From Antedon mediterranea (lineage: Eukaryota; Echinodermata; Crinoidea; Comatulida; Antedonidae), in contig NC_092674.1 in the NCBI RefSeq assembly GCF_964355755.1, positions 22,100,001-22,160,000 on the forward strand: DNA of 60,000 nucleotides, given 5' to 3'. Made by a program: the position numbers and the translations under genes. Below the pieces are notes generated by a model. The model ran no database searches and was not told where the DNA came from. It worked only from the letters and a program-made list of their open reading frames with translations. Every line of letters begins with the position of its first letter. The first letter of the stretch is position 1. This document shows, one piece after another, positions 47,732 through 59,189 of the stretch.

Positions 47732-48560
47732 ATCTGTATTAACATTTTCTCCTTTATATAAATAATCATTAAGAGAATGGCCTTGAAATCTTGCCTTCCC
47801 ATCATATACCACTCTCACAGGTGTTGTTTTAGATTCTTTGGTTACGGAAAAGTGTGGTAAAAACCACATCTTCCTTCCAGCCTCTCTATCTCTTTGTAGC
47901 TCTGCTTCTGTCACTCGACGAGAGACACCTCTTTTCAGTTGATCTCTCATTTGTTCGCAATACACTTCCCATTCTATGCTTCTATTCTCAAATTGCTTTT
48001 CTAGGCTCTTTAGTCTCTTCACAGCATACCCATAGTTATCTGGAAGGTCATTTGGCAGTTGTTTCACACTCTGATCAATTGTTTCCGTTGCCTTGCGGTT
48101 TGTAAGATGTTCAGAGCATTTGCACTTCTTTGGTTCTAAACCCATTGTCTCAATGCCAAGAAAATCTTCCATTGGTCTAACTGCAGACACATTAACATAG
48201 TTGAAGAGTGCTGATGTGGTGAGTTGTCCTCCTTGGATAAACCATCCAAAAGGACATTTCACGGCTACAGGTTCATTGATACATTCACCTCGGAGGTACT
48301 CTTCCCAAATCATTAAGTGTGTGTTATCGACACCAAGCAGTACATCAATAGTTGGGTATGGAGCAACTTGTAAATCAATTTCATTTAGATGACTGTATTG
48401 TTTAAGCTGTTCTTTGTATACTATAGGAGCATCTCCGCAGGGTTCGTCTATTTCTGTGACGGTGAGTGGACAAGACCATGTACCATTTACGTCTTCAATG
48501 TAGCAATTCAGCAATCGTAGTTTCTTAGTAATTTTCTTACCACCAACCAGACTCAGATCG
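47732..48560 (-). pseudogene. BEL pol, protease end and RT start
   Basis: Frame running from HDLSLVGGKK next to the repeat A end, through DVLLGVDNTHLM, to VRVVYDGKARFQGHSLNDYL, the start of the BEL RT. It ends where repeat A copy 3 is inserted. Continuous with gag before the insertions and with the RT afterwards. Confidence 0.85.
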
Positions 48561-48564
48561 TGTT

Positions 48565-48611
48565 TTTAGTCGCGTGGAAGCGACTCTATTGTTCACTATG
48601 TCGGTCGGTCG
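48565..48611 (-). repeat. Repeat family A, copy 4, left piece
   Basis: TTTTTAGTCGCGTGGAAGCG followed by TCGG repeats; the rest of this copy is at about 53438-54193 beyond the LINE. Confidence 0.8.
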
Positions 48612-49054
48612 GTTTCGTTTATTTATTTTTTCCACTCACTTATATATATATATATATATATATCATTTACATTTACATAACATAACATATATTAATTGTG
48701 GGTGGATGGAAGTCACAGTAAGTTCACTGAACTTTAAGTCGTGACTCCCGTATGCCTAAGTATACTAACATTGCTACAGAGTAGACTAAAATATGAATAT
48801 ATAATAGTGAAAGTACATAAAATAAAGAAATAAAAAAAAATTTAAATTATAGGAGTTAAGATAAACCAGGCAATTATATAATATATGATAAAAGGGATAA
48901 TGATAACAATTAGAGTACAATATGAAATATAATTAAATATGGTATAATAACAAGTATAACGATACAATGTAGCGGAGATTATTGAATACCAGGGTGAAGG
49001 ATTTAATGCCATGTATCACCACCAAATAAATAAGGATAAAAGATCGGCGAAAAT

Positions 49055-52000
49055 TTATGTAGCATATTCTGACACCATTTTGTGTTTGAAATTAGATTTA
49101 AAACTAGAAAAGGAAGATTTCTGTTTAAGTTCATTTGAGAGTGAAGTCCAAAGTTTGGGACCAAAATAATACATAGAAAATCGTCGAGCCTTAACATTTA
49201 AATTATCAAGGATATAATTGTTAACAGAGGATCGGGTTTTATAGGAATGGCGTTCGTCAATTCTTGTAAATAAAGCATTAAAATGTGAAGGCAGTAAATT
49301 GTTAGATAAACGGTACATAAATGAGGCAACTTGTAATTTATTTAAATCATAAATGTTTAAAACGTTAAATCTTTTAAAAAGTAATTTTGTATGGGCTCTA
49401 AATGATTCTCCCGCGCAAATCCGAAGTGCACGTTTTTGTAGTTTAAAAAGGCGGTCAATTTGAGTTTTCTCTAGACTTGTCCAGGGGCATAACGTATTAA
49501 ATTTATCTAGAGTAATTGCCCAACATAAATTGGCATAAGAAAGGTAAGGCAAAACTAAAGTATTATAAAGGGTTAATAAGGTTTTTTGAGGGAAGATATG
49601 TTTTAATTTGTTCAATATTCCAACATTTCTAGAAACTAGATTACTGATTTTATTTATATGTAGTTTCCAAGTCAGAGAGGCATCTATGGTTACTCCTAAA
49701 AATTGGGTTTCATTAACTCGTTTGATCATTTTATTATCAATGTATATTTGTTCATTTAAAGAATTTGAAATTTTACGTTTAGAAAATATTATATAGTTCG
49801 TTTTGAATGTATTAAGAGTTAATTTATTGTGTTTGAGCCAATTTGAAACTTTAAGTAACTCATCATTGACAATTTTAAACAAGGTATTTAATTTAGGATG
49901 AGAGAAAAAAATATTTGTGTCGTCAGCAAATAAGATAAAATTTAGTAATTTAGAGCTGTTTGGTATATCGTTAACAAAAATCAGGAATAAGAGTGGTCCA
50001 AGAATCGATCCTTGGGGAACACCACAGGTTAAACGGGAATAGGAAGAGTTAAAATTATTTAAGGAAGTAAACTGAACACGATTGGAAAGGTAGCTTTTAA
50101 TTAGTTTTAAAGGAAGGCCTCTGATACCGTAATTTGAAAGTTTATGAATTAAAATATCGTGGTTAATAGTATCGAAGGCCTTAGATAAATCAAGGAAAAT
50201 GCCAACAGAAAACTCATTTTTACTCAGGGCAATTGTAATTTTGTCAAAAATATCTAATAAAGCAAGATCTGTTGAATACTTTTTCCTGAAACCATATTGG
50301 CCTTTAAATAAAATGTTATGTTTAGTTAAAAAGGAAGAAATTCGATTATGCATTATTTTTTCAATTAATTTTGAGAAACAAGGAAGTAGGGAGATTGGTC
50401 TGTAGTTATTGAAATGATGAGGATCTTCTTTCTTGTAGATAGGAATGACTTTAGCTATTTTAAAAGAATCAGGAAAAATACCGGTTTGAAAAGAAGTATT
50501 AAAAATGTGAGTTAAGGGTTTGCATATAAAATTAGAAACACGTTTAATAATTTTATTGGAAAACCCATCAAACCCAGGAGATTTATTATCTTTGAGGGAA
50601 AGTATTATACTGACAACTTCATGTTCGGTTACAGGACTAAGAAAGAGAGAGTGCACACATGGACGAGGTAGGGTAGAAGTATAATTATCATTATCCGACA
50701 CATGTATTTTGTTAACTAAATTTGGCCCTATACTAGTAAAATAATTATTGAATTCAGTTGCAATTTGTTGAGGATTATTTAATTCAATGTCATTGTTAAT
50801 AAAGTGAGAAGGAAACGGTTTACGAGATTTCTTGCCAAGGACTCCATTTATTGTTTGCCAGGTTTTTTGGATGTTATTTTTATGGAATTCAAATTTGTCA
50901 CTGAAGTAATTCTTTTGGGCAGTACGAAGGATTTTGGTAAGTACATTTCGATATTTAACATATTTATCTTTGTCCTTTTGCTTTTTAGATATAAGAAATG
51001 TTTTATATAATTTGTGTTTTTTGTCGATAGATTTAATTAAGCATTTAGTTATCCAAGGTTTTTTTTCTTTCCGAATATTGCGTCTGGAACGAGTGGTTTT
51101 AATGTTGTTATTATATAATGTACTAAATATGTCGTTGAATAAAGCGTATGCCTCATTGGGTTCATTGGAGTTATAAATACTAGTCCAGTCAACATTTGAC
51201 AAATCATTACTTAAGGCAGAAATTGAAATATCATTGACTTTTTTTATGTATATATATTTTGATTTAGGTTTCAGGTGTTGGAGAGGTTCTGATTTATGTA
51301 CTAACAAGAAAACAGGAAAGTGATCCAAGATGTCCGAATATAGAATTCCGGAAGAAATGTTATCATATAGATTATTACAAAAAATATTGTCGATTAAAGT
51401 TGCAGAATTACGCGTAATTCTAGTTGGCCTAGTAATAAGAGGATACTAATTTGATTGAAATAAAGTATTAACAAAATCAGAAGTACCTTTATGTGTTTTG
51501 GAATTTAACAAGTTAATATTAAAGTCTCCTGAAATATATGCTGTTTTTTTCTCATTTATTAATGGTGTCAATTAAATTAGAGATATCTTTATTAAATGTG
51601 TTAATGGATAATTCAGGCAAACGATATACTACTCCAAGGATTATGTTTTTGGGTTGTGCATCGATTTCAATGAAAAGAGATTCCGAACCATTAGTAATGA
51701 TAAATGATAAATCAGGGCGAAGAATATATTTAAATCTCTGGTGTAGGTAAATGGCAACGCCTCCTCCTGGTCTATCAGCTCGTGAAACATGCAAGAGGTT
51801 ATAATTGGGAATATTATAAAAGGAAAAAGGCGTATTATGATTAAAAAAAGTTTCGGTGAAGCATAGTGCTGAGAATTCATGGTTAATAGCACCTACGCAT
51901 ACATTGATATCGTTAAAATGTTTAACAAGACTGCGTGCGTTTAAGTGAAAGATACTAAATGAATAATCTTGTGTTGAATATTTGTTGTTAAGACTATCGA

Positions 52001-52223
52001 TATATTCATAGGCACAAGATTCAATATTTTCGGAAAATATTTGGGCATCGTTGTCATTAATAACATCTTTAAAATTAATATCAAAAGGGTTAAAAATTAA
52101 AGAATTAAATCTATCAAAGTCAATTCTATCGTCACAAAAGTAATAGTGAATGACATGCAAGAATTCATCATTATCAATAATGTGATTAAATGGGAATGCA
52201 TCTATATTGTCAAAAGGGTCCAT
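49055..52223 (-). pseudogene. LINE ORF2: endonuclease and reverse transcriptase
   Basis: The endonuclease part (52223 to about 51300) has FHLNARSL, CFTETFF, VVYRLP, SGDFNIN and a SDILDHFPV block. RT has CGVPQGSILGPLLF and the active site FADD at 49930-49919. The C-terminal part is ordinary for the clade. A frameshift near 51555 and a TAG at 51448-51446 separate the endonuclease from the 757-codon RT frame (51328-49055). With just these two breaks the copy is recent. Clade within CR1/Jockey not determined. Confidence 0.85.
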
Positions 52224-52668
52224 GAGAATATCTAACGATACATAATGTGATCAGTTTATTCAATAGTATGTAATAAAAGATGCCTGGTAATGTTACGTAA
52301 AAACAGAAAAGTACAAGAACGTAAATATAAAAAAACAAGTTAAGAATTGGGGGGTAACAATAAAACAAAGGTGAATAAATGGTTTTAAGTGGTTTAAACA
52401 TCTTATGACAATGCAATTATGTGAGAACAGACTCCTGAAAACGCTATTGTAAAATTATTATGTAAAATCAATCAAGAGGCTTATACAAATTAAGCAAAGT
52501 ATGCAGATGTAAGGAAAATAATGGATAAAAGATTCTTAGTCTGTTGTAAAATTTAATAATGGATTGAATTTGTAAAGAAGAAATGCTTCTTAGACAGTCC
52601 AAGTGTTTACAACAACATTCCGATCACTAGTATGGCAATGGAATTTCGAAAAGTTTACCGGAACTATT

Positions 52669-53334
52669 TCAATGGAATTTCGAAAAGTTTACCGGAATGC
52701 CAGTTGAATTTCGCCATTTTCCAGCCGTAAAACGAAGCTTGGTACCTTTATTGTACATCTCTTTTACTTGTGATCTCCATTTCTTTTTTTCCAGTAGATC
52801 GGCAGCAGTAAGATCATCTATGATATAAAATTTCTGGCTATCTAGCGCAGAACTTCGTTGTTTCATAACTTCAATCTTAGAAGCGTATGAGAGAAAACGA
52901 GCAATGATATGCCTTGGCTTGCCGTTCATACTTTTACCATCTCGGTGGGCCCGTTCGATTGTTGGCCTGGGATCGAGTTTGAAAAAATCGGAAAAAATGT
53001 TCTCAAAGATTAACTTACAGTTTTCTTTTGTGTTCTCTTCCACACCAACAATTCTTACGTTATTACGACGAGAAAAGCGTTCCGTCTTGTTAATTTTTGC
53101 CAACAGGTCAGTTGTACTACCTTGTAAATTAGCAACTGTTGTTGTCAGCTCTTTGACAGTCGTTTTTAATTCCTTGTTTTCATCTTCAAGGGCATCTATT
53201 CTAGCAGAATTAAACGATATTGCTTCGTAAAGCTCAGCTTTATTAGATTCTTGGCCTTTTAAAATCGATTCAAGTTTTTTTTTAACAAACGATTCAAACG
53301 ATAGCTGGTCTTCGCTTTCGAATACAGCGGACAT
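52669..53334 (-). CDS. LINE ORF1 (coiled-coil RNA-binding type)
   Basis: 221 residues, intact. Residues about 20-85 form a heptad-like coiled coil (DALEDENKELKTTV). Then FSRRNNVRIVGVEE begins an RRM-like fold as in L1-type ORF1, ending with a basic domain with ERAHRDG and RHIIARFLS. Expected role: trimeric RNA-binding chaperone of the LINE. It starts at the ATG 53334, near the element's 5' end. Confidence 0.85.
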   Translation of the reverse strand: MSAVFESEDQLSFESFVKKKLESILKGQESNKAELYEAISFNSARIDALEDENKELKTTVKELTTTVANLQGSTTDLLAKINKTERFSRRNNVRIVGVEENTKENCKLIFENIFSDFFKLDPRPTIERAHRDGKSMNGKPRHIIARFLSYASKIEVMKQRSSALDSQKFYIIDDLTAADLLEKKKWRSQVKEMYNKGTKLRFTAGKWRNSTGIPVNFSKFH

Positions 53335-53437
53335 GGCTTGTCGTGATTGGCCTAGAGAAAATTAATATGCTAAGTAGTGCGTTTCAGGAGCTCGTTGTGT
53401 AAGCGTCTTACTCCGATCGAATCATGGTGTCAACGTA

Positions 53438-54193
53438 ACGTCGGTCTGTCTGTCGGTCTGTCTGTCTGTCGGTCCGGTATCACTATGCGTTTTATCGCTT
53501 TCTGACCTTATCTTGATATCTGTTTAATCTAGCTAGGTCAATTTTTCACAGTATATTCCTTATGGCCAGGAATCAATGTGGTTATGTTTTCACGGTGCGC
53601 AATAAAAAATTACGCGGTCTACGCACGATTTAACGAAATCACGTTTGTAATCATATCTTCACAACCATGAATCACAATTAAATAAAATTTGGTACTCATA
53701 AATTTCAGGGCATAAATCATCATAAAGGCAATACAATTACGTGCGTAGCGCATGTAACGCATGCGTACGCGCACTTAAAATTTTCAAAATTTATTTTCGA
53801 TGAAATAAGAGTACATTTCAGGCAATTTTAAGCGTTTACAAAATTGCCATGAGTGCGCATATTTTTGCGCGCTCACTGCGCGTTAAATGTTATTACGCAC
53901 TCTTTTTGCCCGATTTCTGTTTTCTTGACTTACTTTTCAACTCGAAATTACGTTATACGAGCACGTCGAAAGTGACAGGCTACGCACGTGTAAATTAAAA
54001 AAATATAAATGTTTTTAAACATTTCAACATTTTTAAACATGTTCAGTAATTTCGGTCAGTATAGTTCACTATGTCGGTCGGTCTGTCTGTCTGTCGGTCT
54101 GTCTGTCGGTCTGTCTGTCGGTCTATCGGTCTGTATGTCGGTCCGGTATCACTATGCATTGTAGCACGCGACTTAATGGCTGTTGGCCTTGTT
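53438..54193 (-). repeat. Repeat family A, copy 4, right piece
   Basis: Nearly complete copy in reverse orientation, with GTCT/GTCG microsatellites at 53440-53475 and 54072-54145 and end TTAATGGCTGTTGGCCTTGT. It replaces the BEL sequence between the protease start and the rest of pol. Confidence 0.8.
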
Positions 54194-54194
54194 G

Positions 54195-55760
54195 ATAAAC
54201 ATCTTGATTAGTAAGTGGAATGAGTCCCGATCTCAGAAGTGTCGCTTGGCTTCCACCATCCAATAAGATACGCACTAGACGGTGGGTTTTGCCACATCTC
54301 AGGTACCCCATAACAGTAGGTAAAGTCACTTGTAATTTACTTTCTCCATTGTGGGTGACCATGCCTGCCTGCTTAACAACTGTGGTTGGATCCGCTGGTT
54401 GAAATGGTTGAGCATTGCAATTAAGATTGGGTTGATCCTTTCTTTCATACAAGACAGGACAAACAGCCGGAAAGTGAAGGTTACTTCCACAAGATGGAGT
54501 TCCACAAGGTGCGGCAAATTGACAGGAATTCTTATCATATGGAGGTTTACCAGCAGAGCAATTGTTGTGACCACATCTAAAACAGATTCTGTTCTTTTTC
54601 ATCACTTCATATTTCTCCTTTTGAGACAAACTTCGAAACTTGTTACAACTCTTTAAGAAATGAGTATTCGCAGTTGGATGCAGTGCACACTTGGGATTTC
54701 TATTGTAGTCTGACTTGTATCCTTCTGCAGATGACACTACAGCAGCATTTGAAGCCTTCTTTGACGATGAAGATGTTTCAGTTTCAGTCATGGGCATAGC
54801 TTTCTCAAGTAACAATAATTGGCTGTACAGCCATTTAACCAAGCCAGTGAGAGAATGACCTGTGTCGTTGTCCCTAACGCTTTTATAGTAAGCTATTCTG
54901 TGTTCTTCTGGTAACCTCTGTTTTATTTGGCTCAGCATGATTTTGCTGTTCAATTCTCCAGATAAACCAATGGTTTCCGCTCTGGTTTCAAACGTTTGAA
55001 GGGTTTGGACAAAACGACTCATGGCTGGAATGTTGATCTTGTCCTTACTTTCATAGGACTTTAAATTCTCTAGATCCTTCAACAGACTATCAACCACTCT
55101 GTCTTTGTCTCCGTAGCGTTCATCTAACACTTCCCAAGCTCTAGCCACATCGATACATCCTTTAACCATGTTTCTTTCTTTGCTGTTAATCATAGATTCA
55201 GTTAGCTGGTAGAAACATTCAATCTCAGTTAGATTAGTTGCACAATGTGTAAATAATTCTTTAAATCTTTTGTAATCCCGGATGTTGCCATTAAATGTAG
55301 GATACTTCATCTTTGCCATGGTAGGCGTTGACCTTGCCATAGCAGGTCGAGGTGTAGGTGAACTGAATGCAGACGGCGAGGCAACCGTACCAGCAGGCTG
55401 CGTTGAGGCTGATGTTTGAAGAGGAGTTGTTGGAGTTGAGAATGGTACATCGACTGTAGATTGTGAGTGGCGCAGGGTAATCTCCCGTTTTGCACATACC
55501 AACTTTTGAAGGAAATCCATCTCACATTCTGACATCCATTTCTCTTCCGTTTCAAATTCTCCCTGGTCTTCAATTACATCAATCAGTTCAGAGTGTTTTA
55601 ACTCAACTTTTCTGAACTGTTCCTCCGCCTTGATAATGTAAGTTTTTAAAACATCTGGTTCGCAATTTTCGTTAAGTAGTGATTCTATCATGGACAGAGT
55701 CCTTGTTAACTGACCTTTGCTGTTCCGTCTGGTAAGCTTCAGTTTGTTTAAGTCTGCCAT
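54195..55760 (-). CDS. BEL gag with protease start
   Basis: About 520 native codons from MADLNKLKL. The N-terminal helical region is followed by a Ser/Thr/Pro-rich linker, then YPTFNGNIRDYKRFKELF, the gag domain typical of BEL/Pao (DUF1759-type). A Cys/His-rich zinc region follows (CALHPTANTHFLKSC, ICFRCGHNNC), and finally the beginning of the aspartic protease, LLDGGSQATLL. The protease triad reads DGG where DSG or DTG is usual. From about 54193 the frame runs into repeat A and ends in its microsatellite, so the protease is cut off. Confidence 0.85.
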
Positions 55761-55787
55761 TGTAATTATTTCACTAGTTGTTGAAGC

Positions 55788-56315
55788 TGTTGTGGAATCG
55801 GTGAGAAATAATGAGGTGAATACGTTGTTGCAATATGTTGTCTTTATTAGATTTATTATTATTCAACAACTGTGTTGGGTTGTCTATAAGAACAAACAAA
55901 ATACACTAAGTAGATAGTTCTGTAGTCAACAAATACTTCGAAACATAATGATAATAAAGAATAGTACGACTACCCCCTCTATAGTAATAGAAAGATGTAG
56001 ACACTCGTACGCCGACTCGACTTAACGAAGTGATAACGTCAAGCGAGGCCTAGATATATGAACTTTAACAACAATAAAATATCTAATTTTTAAAGGTGTA
56101 CACAACTCAAAGACTGCCCCTGCAGACTCCTGGCTAAACATATTAATAAACGATTCTAATTAAACTCACCCAAAGGGTTCCAAATAACAAATAAAGATGA
56201 TTACACAGCATGAATATCTCACACGATACCAAATTGTATATGATTTCGTTCAGCCTGCGTATTGTACGCGCACTGGCACGCAACTCACAAATTGAAAACA
56301 AATGACGTCATGACA
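55788..56315 (-). repeat. BEL/Pao 5' LTR (right copy)
   Basis: 528 bp, TG/CA ends, partner of 43678-44201; see that entry for differences and target duplication. gag starts 27 bp inside it. Confidence 0.95.
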
Positions 56316-56363
56316 CTCCTGATGAGTGAGTTGCACGACTCACGAAAAAAGCCTGTAGAGACC
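56316..56363 (+). ncRNA. Hammerhead ribozyme, right piece (Penelope terminal repeat)
   Basis: Core CTGATGA 56319-56325; stem II GTGAGT 56326-56331 with ACTCAC 56338-56343 and a 6-nt loop; GAAA 56344-56347; cleavage triplet GTA 56355-56357; stem I 3' strand GAGAC 56358-56362. The matching stem I 5' strand GTCTC is at 43671-43675, on the other side of the BEL element. All invariant hammerhead bases are present; stem III is very short, as known for Penelope hammerheads. In this copy only CTC of stem I survives via the target duplication. Confidence 0.75.
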
Positions 56364-56370
56364 AAACTGT

Positions 56371-56800
56371 AGTGTGTGTGTGTGTGGGTGTGTGTGTGTG
56401 TGTATATATACACTCGGTCCGAGTTCGAGTCTTGGTTTGATTTGTTTATATATATAAAAGTATCTCTTCGGAGATCCCGCCTCGTGAATAGAAATACTGT
56501 AAGATGAGGGCGTATCAATTCGATCTCTGGTGCGCATGCGTACAACTAAGGACTAGTGCTGTTCCGCCGTACCACGCCGAGAATTTTAAAGAGTCGCTAT
56601 CCAATCGAGTTCGAACAATACCATGAAAGTGGTCTAATGGTTAGGATATCTGCATATCAAGCAGGCGGTCCGAGTTCGAGTCTCGGTGGGGGCGACTTTT
56701 TCTCATTTAACAGATTTCCTCATCTTTATCGTTTCAAATTAATTAATTAAATTTCAGTATATTACCGGGCGGTTTATATATATATATATATATATATAAC
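56371..56800 (+). repeat. (TG)n and a SINE copy, forward
   Basis: (TG)n 56371-56402 leads into a B-box fragment and then a SINE copy from about 56445: 5' module with GACTAGTGCTGTTCCGCCGT, A-box at 56630-56640, B-box at about 56672-56682, tail ending ACCGGGCGGTTTATATA. The first acceptor bases of the tRNA-like part are deleted. Confidence 0.75.
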
Positions 56801-57420
56801 GCCCTAATTATACAATCCGTTCACACGTACATGCATATGCGTAGTACATCAACAAATCCAGAGCCATAAAGAGTTGCGACTTTGAATGGATTGAATCAAT
56901 TTGTTTAATGGTTTTTGTTAAAACAATAATAACATTATTTTTTGATGATTTTAAACTAAAAAAATAGCTTTAATCCATTTAATTTAACGGCTCTGGCTGG
57001 CTGTACGCGTTTATTTTGTACAGCGATTCTCTATAGTAGGCCTAATGCATTGTTTTTACATTTTGTTGTTTAAAATCATCTTCGCAGTAACTTTAAGATT
57101 GCGTTATCTTAACAAAAACCTTTAAACAAATTGATTGTTTTGATATTTAAAACCTTGTGAATGTTATACATTTTTTAAGCACATGACTCGACTCCATACA
57201 CAACATAGGCATAGTTGGACACAAAGTTGGCCAGTAATGTACCACGTGACTTTCTAAAATCTGTGAATGCGCCGAGAGGTTTGTTGATGTACTACGCATG
57301 CGCATGTACGTGTGAACAGATTGTATATTTAGTACGGCGTTATAACGCCCTAATTACGGCGTTATAACGCCCTAATACGGCGTTATAACGCCCTAATTAG
57401 GGCGTTATAACGCCGTATTA
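56797..57420. repeat. Foldback element and GGCGTTATAACGCC array
   Basis: Inverted arms at about 56797-56855 and 57280-57345 (both contain GTTCACACGTACATGC and GTAGTACATCAACAAA), with further inverted blocks inside (about 56890-56960 against 57065-57135). The right end carries four copies of the 14-bp palindrome GGCGTTATAACGCC spaced by TAATTA-like linkers (57346-57414). Looks like a MITE with a duplicated tip. Confidence 0.75.
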
Positions 57421-57605
57421 TTATAAAATAATTTTTTCTTTAACGGAAATCAGCCAAAGTAGAAAACAAAGAAGGTAGCTTGGTAGAGATATAAACAATT
57501 TTGGAATGGAACTAAAAAAAGCTAAAATGGTGGTTAATATTGAAACTTAAATGTTGGTAGTCAATGGAATAATTTTGCCGATCTGGGAGTATGTTCCTAA
57601 TGTTA

Positions 57606-57720
57606 ATATAAATATATATATATATATATACCATGAAAGCCCCAGTGGTCTAATGGATAGAGCAGCTGCATATCAAGCAGAAGGTCTGGTTTCGATTCTC
57701 GGTAGATATATATATAGTAG
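57606..57720 (+). repeat. (TA)n and isolated tRNA-like SINE fragment
   Basis: tRNA-like 57639-57703: GCCCCAG, an A-box with a changed D-arm (TAATGGATAGAGC), a perfect anticodon stem CTGC/GCAG, and B-box GTTTCGATTC. The 3' acceptor strand is lost in (TA)n. Confidence 0.6.
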
Positions 57721-59185
57721 TTGAGAAATCTGATTGTTTTATACACACTAATATAGATAATATAAAAAAACATATTATCTAATCTAACAGTCCACCAATT
57801 TATTCCGCCATTACTGAAGAAATGTATAACACTTGTAAGCCTAAAGCACAATATAAAGGGAAAAACAGATTTGTGTGTATGTTACATATAAACGAGGTAG
57901 CCTTTTTAAATTTAAATTAACTGCTACATAACATTTTACCCACTAAGTGTACTGATAAAACTATGAACAATTTGCGATAGTAATTTATGTGAAAATATTA
58001 ATGAGGTTGAAAATAAACAACATAATTATTTTTTGTATATGTAAAGAAGTAAAGCAATGCTTTGTAAGATGTTACGCAATGTTGGAGACATGTTGTACTT
58101 TAACCCAAGAAGTAACATGGATAAAATTGTTCTTGGGAAAACAGTCAAAATAGAAATATATTTTCCGCTTTAACTGCTTGTATGGCAAAGACTTGCTCTT
58201 TAAAAAAAAGTGCCCGCAATGCCGGGTAATGTTTATTTGTGAATTGGAAATTCTCCTCAAATGTGAGTTTTTAATCAATAAAGACAAACAAAAAAACAAT
58301 CGTTTTCCCTTGCTGGGCCGGTCGCGACATTTTTATTTCCGAAATAAAAAAAATTAAATTGAATTTTTCCTCAACGTCTCAAGCAGAAATGTTCCGGGTT
58401 TATTGACTTTTTCTCGTTCATACAGATGTCCTCATTTTAACGTTTCAAATTAATTAATTAAATTCCAGTATATCACCGTGCTTATATTAAAGCAGACATT
58501 ATAAAAAAAACTCTATTGAATGTAACAAATTAGAAATTTAGTGATCATCATAGAATTCTTTTACATTTTTAACAATTTGTGTTATATACAACATAGGCCT
58601 ATAAATATATATTTTTTCTAACAATTATTTGAGATATATTATAAGTTTGTACTACCAGTGCAGGGCGACAAAGGTCAATAAATATATATTGGGTCATTTT
58701 CTACGAAAGGCCTTATTAGACTGAATAGAAACATACATATTTCGATTAATTTGAGTCATATTTTAAATTTGTACTCATGTTTGAACTGTTTTTACGGAGG
58801 TATGTGATATGTCAAAGGTCAAAAATGCCAAAAATCAATCATAATTTCCTAAAATGAACGCTAGGGAACTGTCATGTTTTGTTCTTATTCAACATAATTT
58901 TTATTAGGCATGTTCATCATGGTATTTTCTTCAAAGAAATACAAATACAAATTTTAATAAGTCATGCGAAATTATAGTGTACGTTATATAGGCATATGGT
59001 GCTTCTATATATAAATTTACGTAAGGGCAAAATTCGGTAAATCGCGCCTTACTTCTAGAATTTTTACTCGATGGTATATAAAGTTGGTTCGTACTTTCGG
59101 TACTGATTTTAACCACCTGATGTAACCCTGTTTACTAATTAAATTAAGTTAGATAATTAGTTATTGACGATTAAAACGAATTTAG
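57720..59185. other. Non-coding stretch
   Basis: No gene seen. 58398-58480 is a SINE 3' tail (ACTTTTTCTCGTTCATACAG through CAGTATATCACCG). 57450-57520 repeats, inverted, a piece found at 7380-7455 (ACAAAGAAGGTAGCTTGGT). Confidence 0.6.
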
Positions 59186-59189
59186 GTTC

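Larger units (their letters stand above)
48612..53438 (-). mobile_element. Nearly full-length CR1/Jockey-type LINE
   Basis: About 4.8 kb: short 5' UTR, ORF1 53334-52669, ORF2 52223-49055, AT-rich 3' UTR with a (TA)n run and an AAATAAATAAACG-type end at about 48612-48630. It is inserted in the microsatellite of repeat A copy 4. Only two defects were seen in ORF2, so it is young. Confidence 0.85.
43678..56315 (-). mobile_element. BEL/Pao retrotransposon with nested insertions
   Basis: Complete LTR element on the minus strand: 5' LTR 56315-55788, gag with the protease start 55760 to about 54195, protease/RT start 48560-47732, RT to integrase 47175 to about 44830, C-terminal domain to 44347, 3' LTR. 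It is interrupted by repeat A copy 4 (which itself contains a LINE) between gag and pol and by repeat A copy 3 within the RT. A purine-rich tract (AGGGGCTGGGA, minus strand, 44212-44202) precedes the 3' LTR. No obvious tRNA primer site was recognised inside the 5' LTR. Besides the insertions there is one frameshift near 44830. Confidence 0.9.

Noticed and set aside
47533-47805. Open frame rich in Ser-Val-Cys-Leu repeats
   Set aside because: It is the translation of a GACA/GTCT microsatellite in repeat A.
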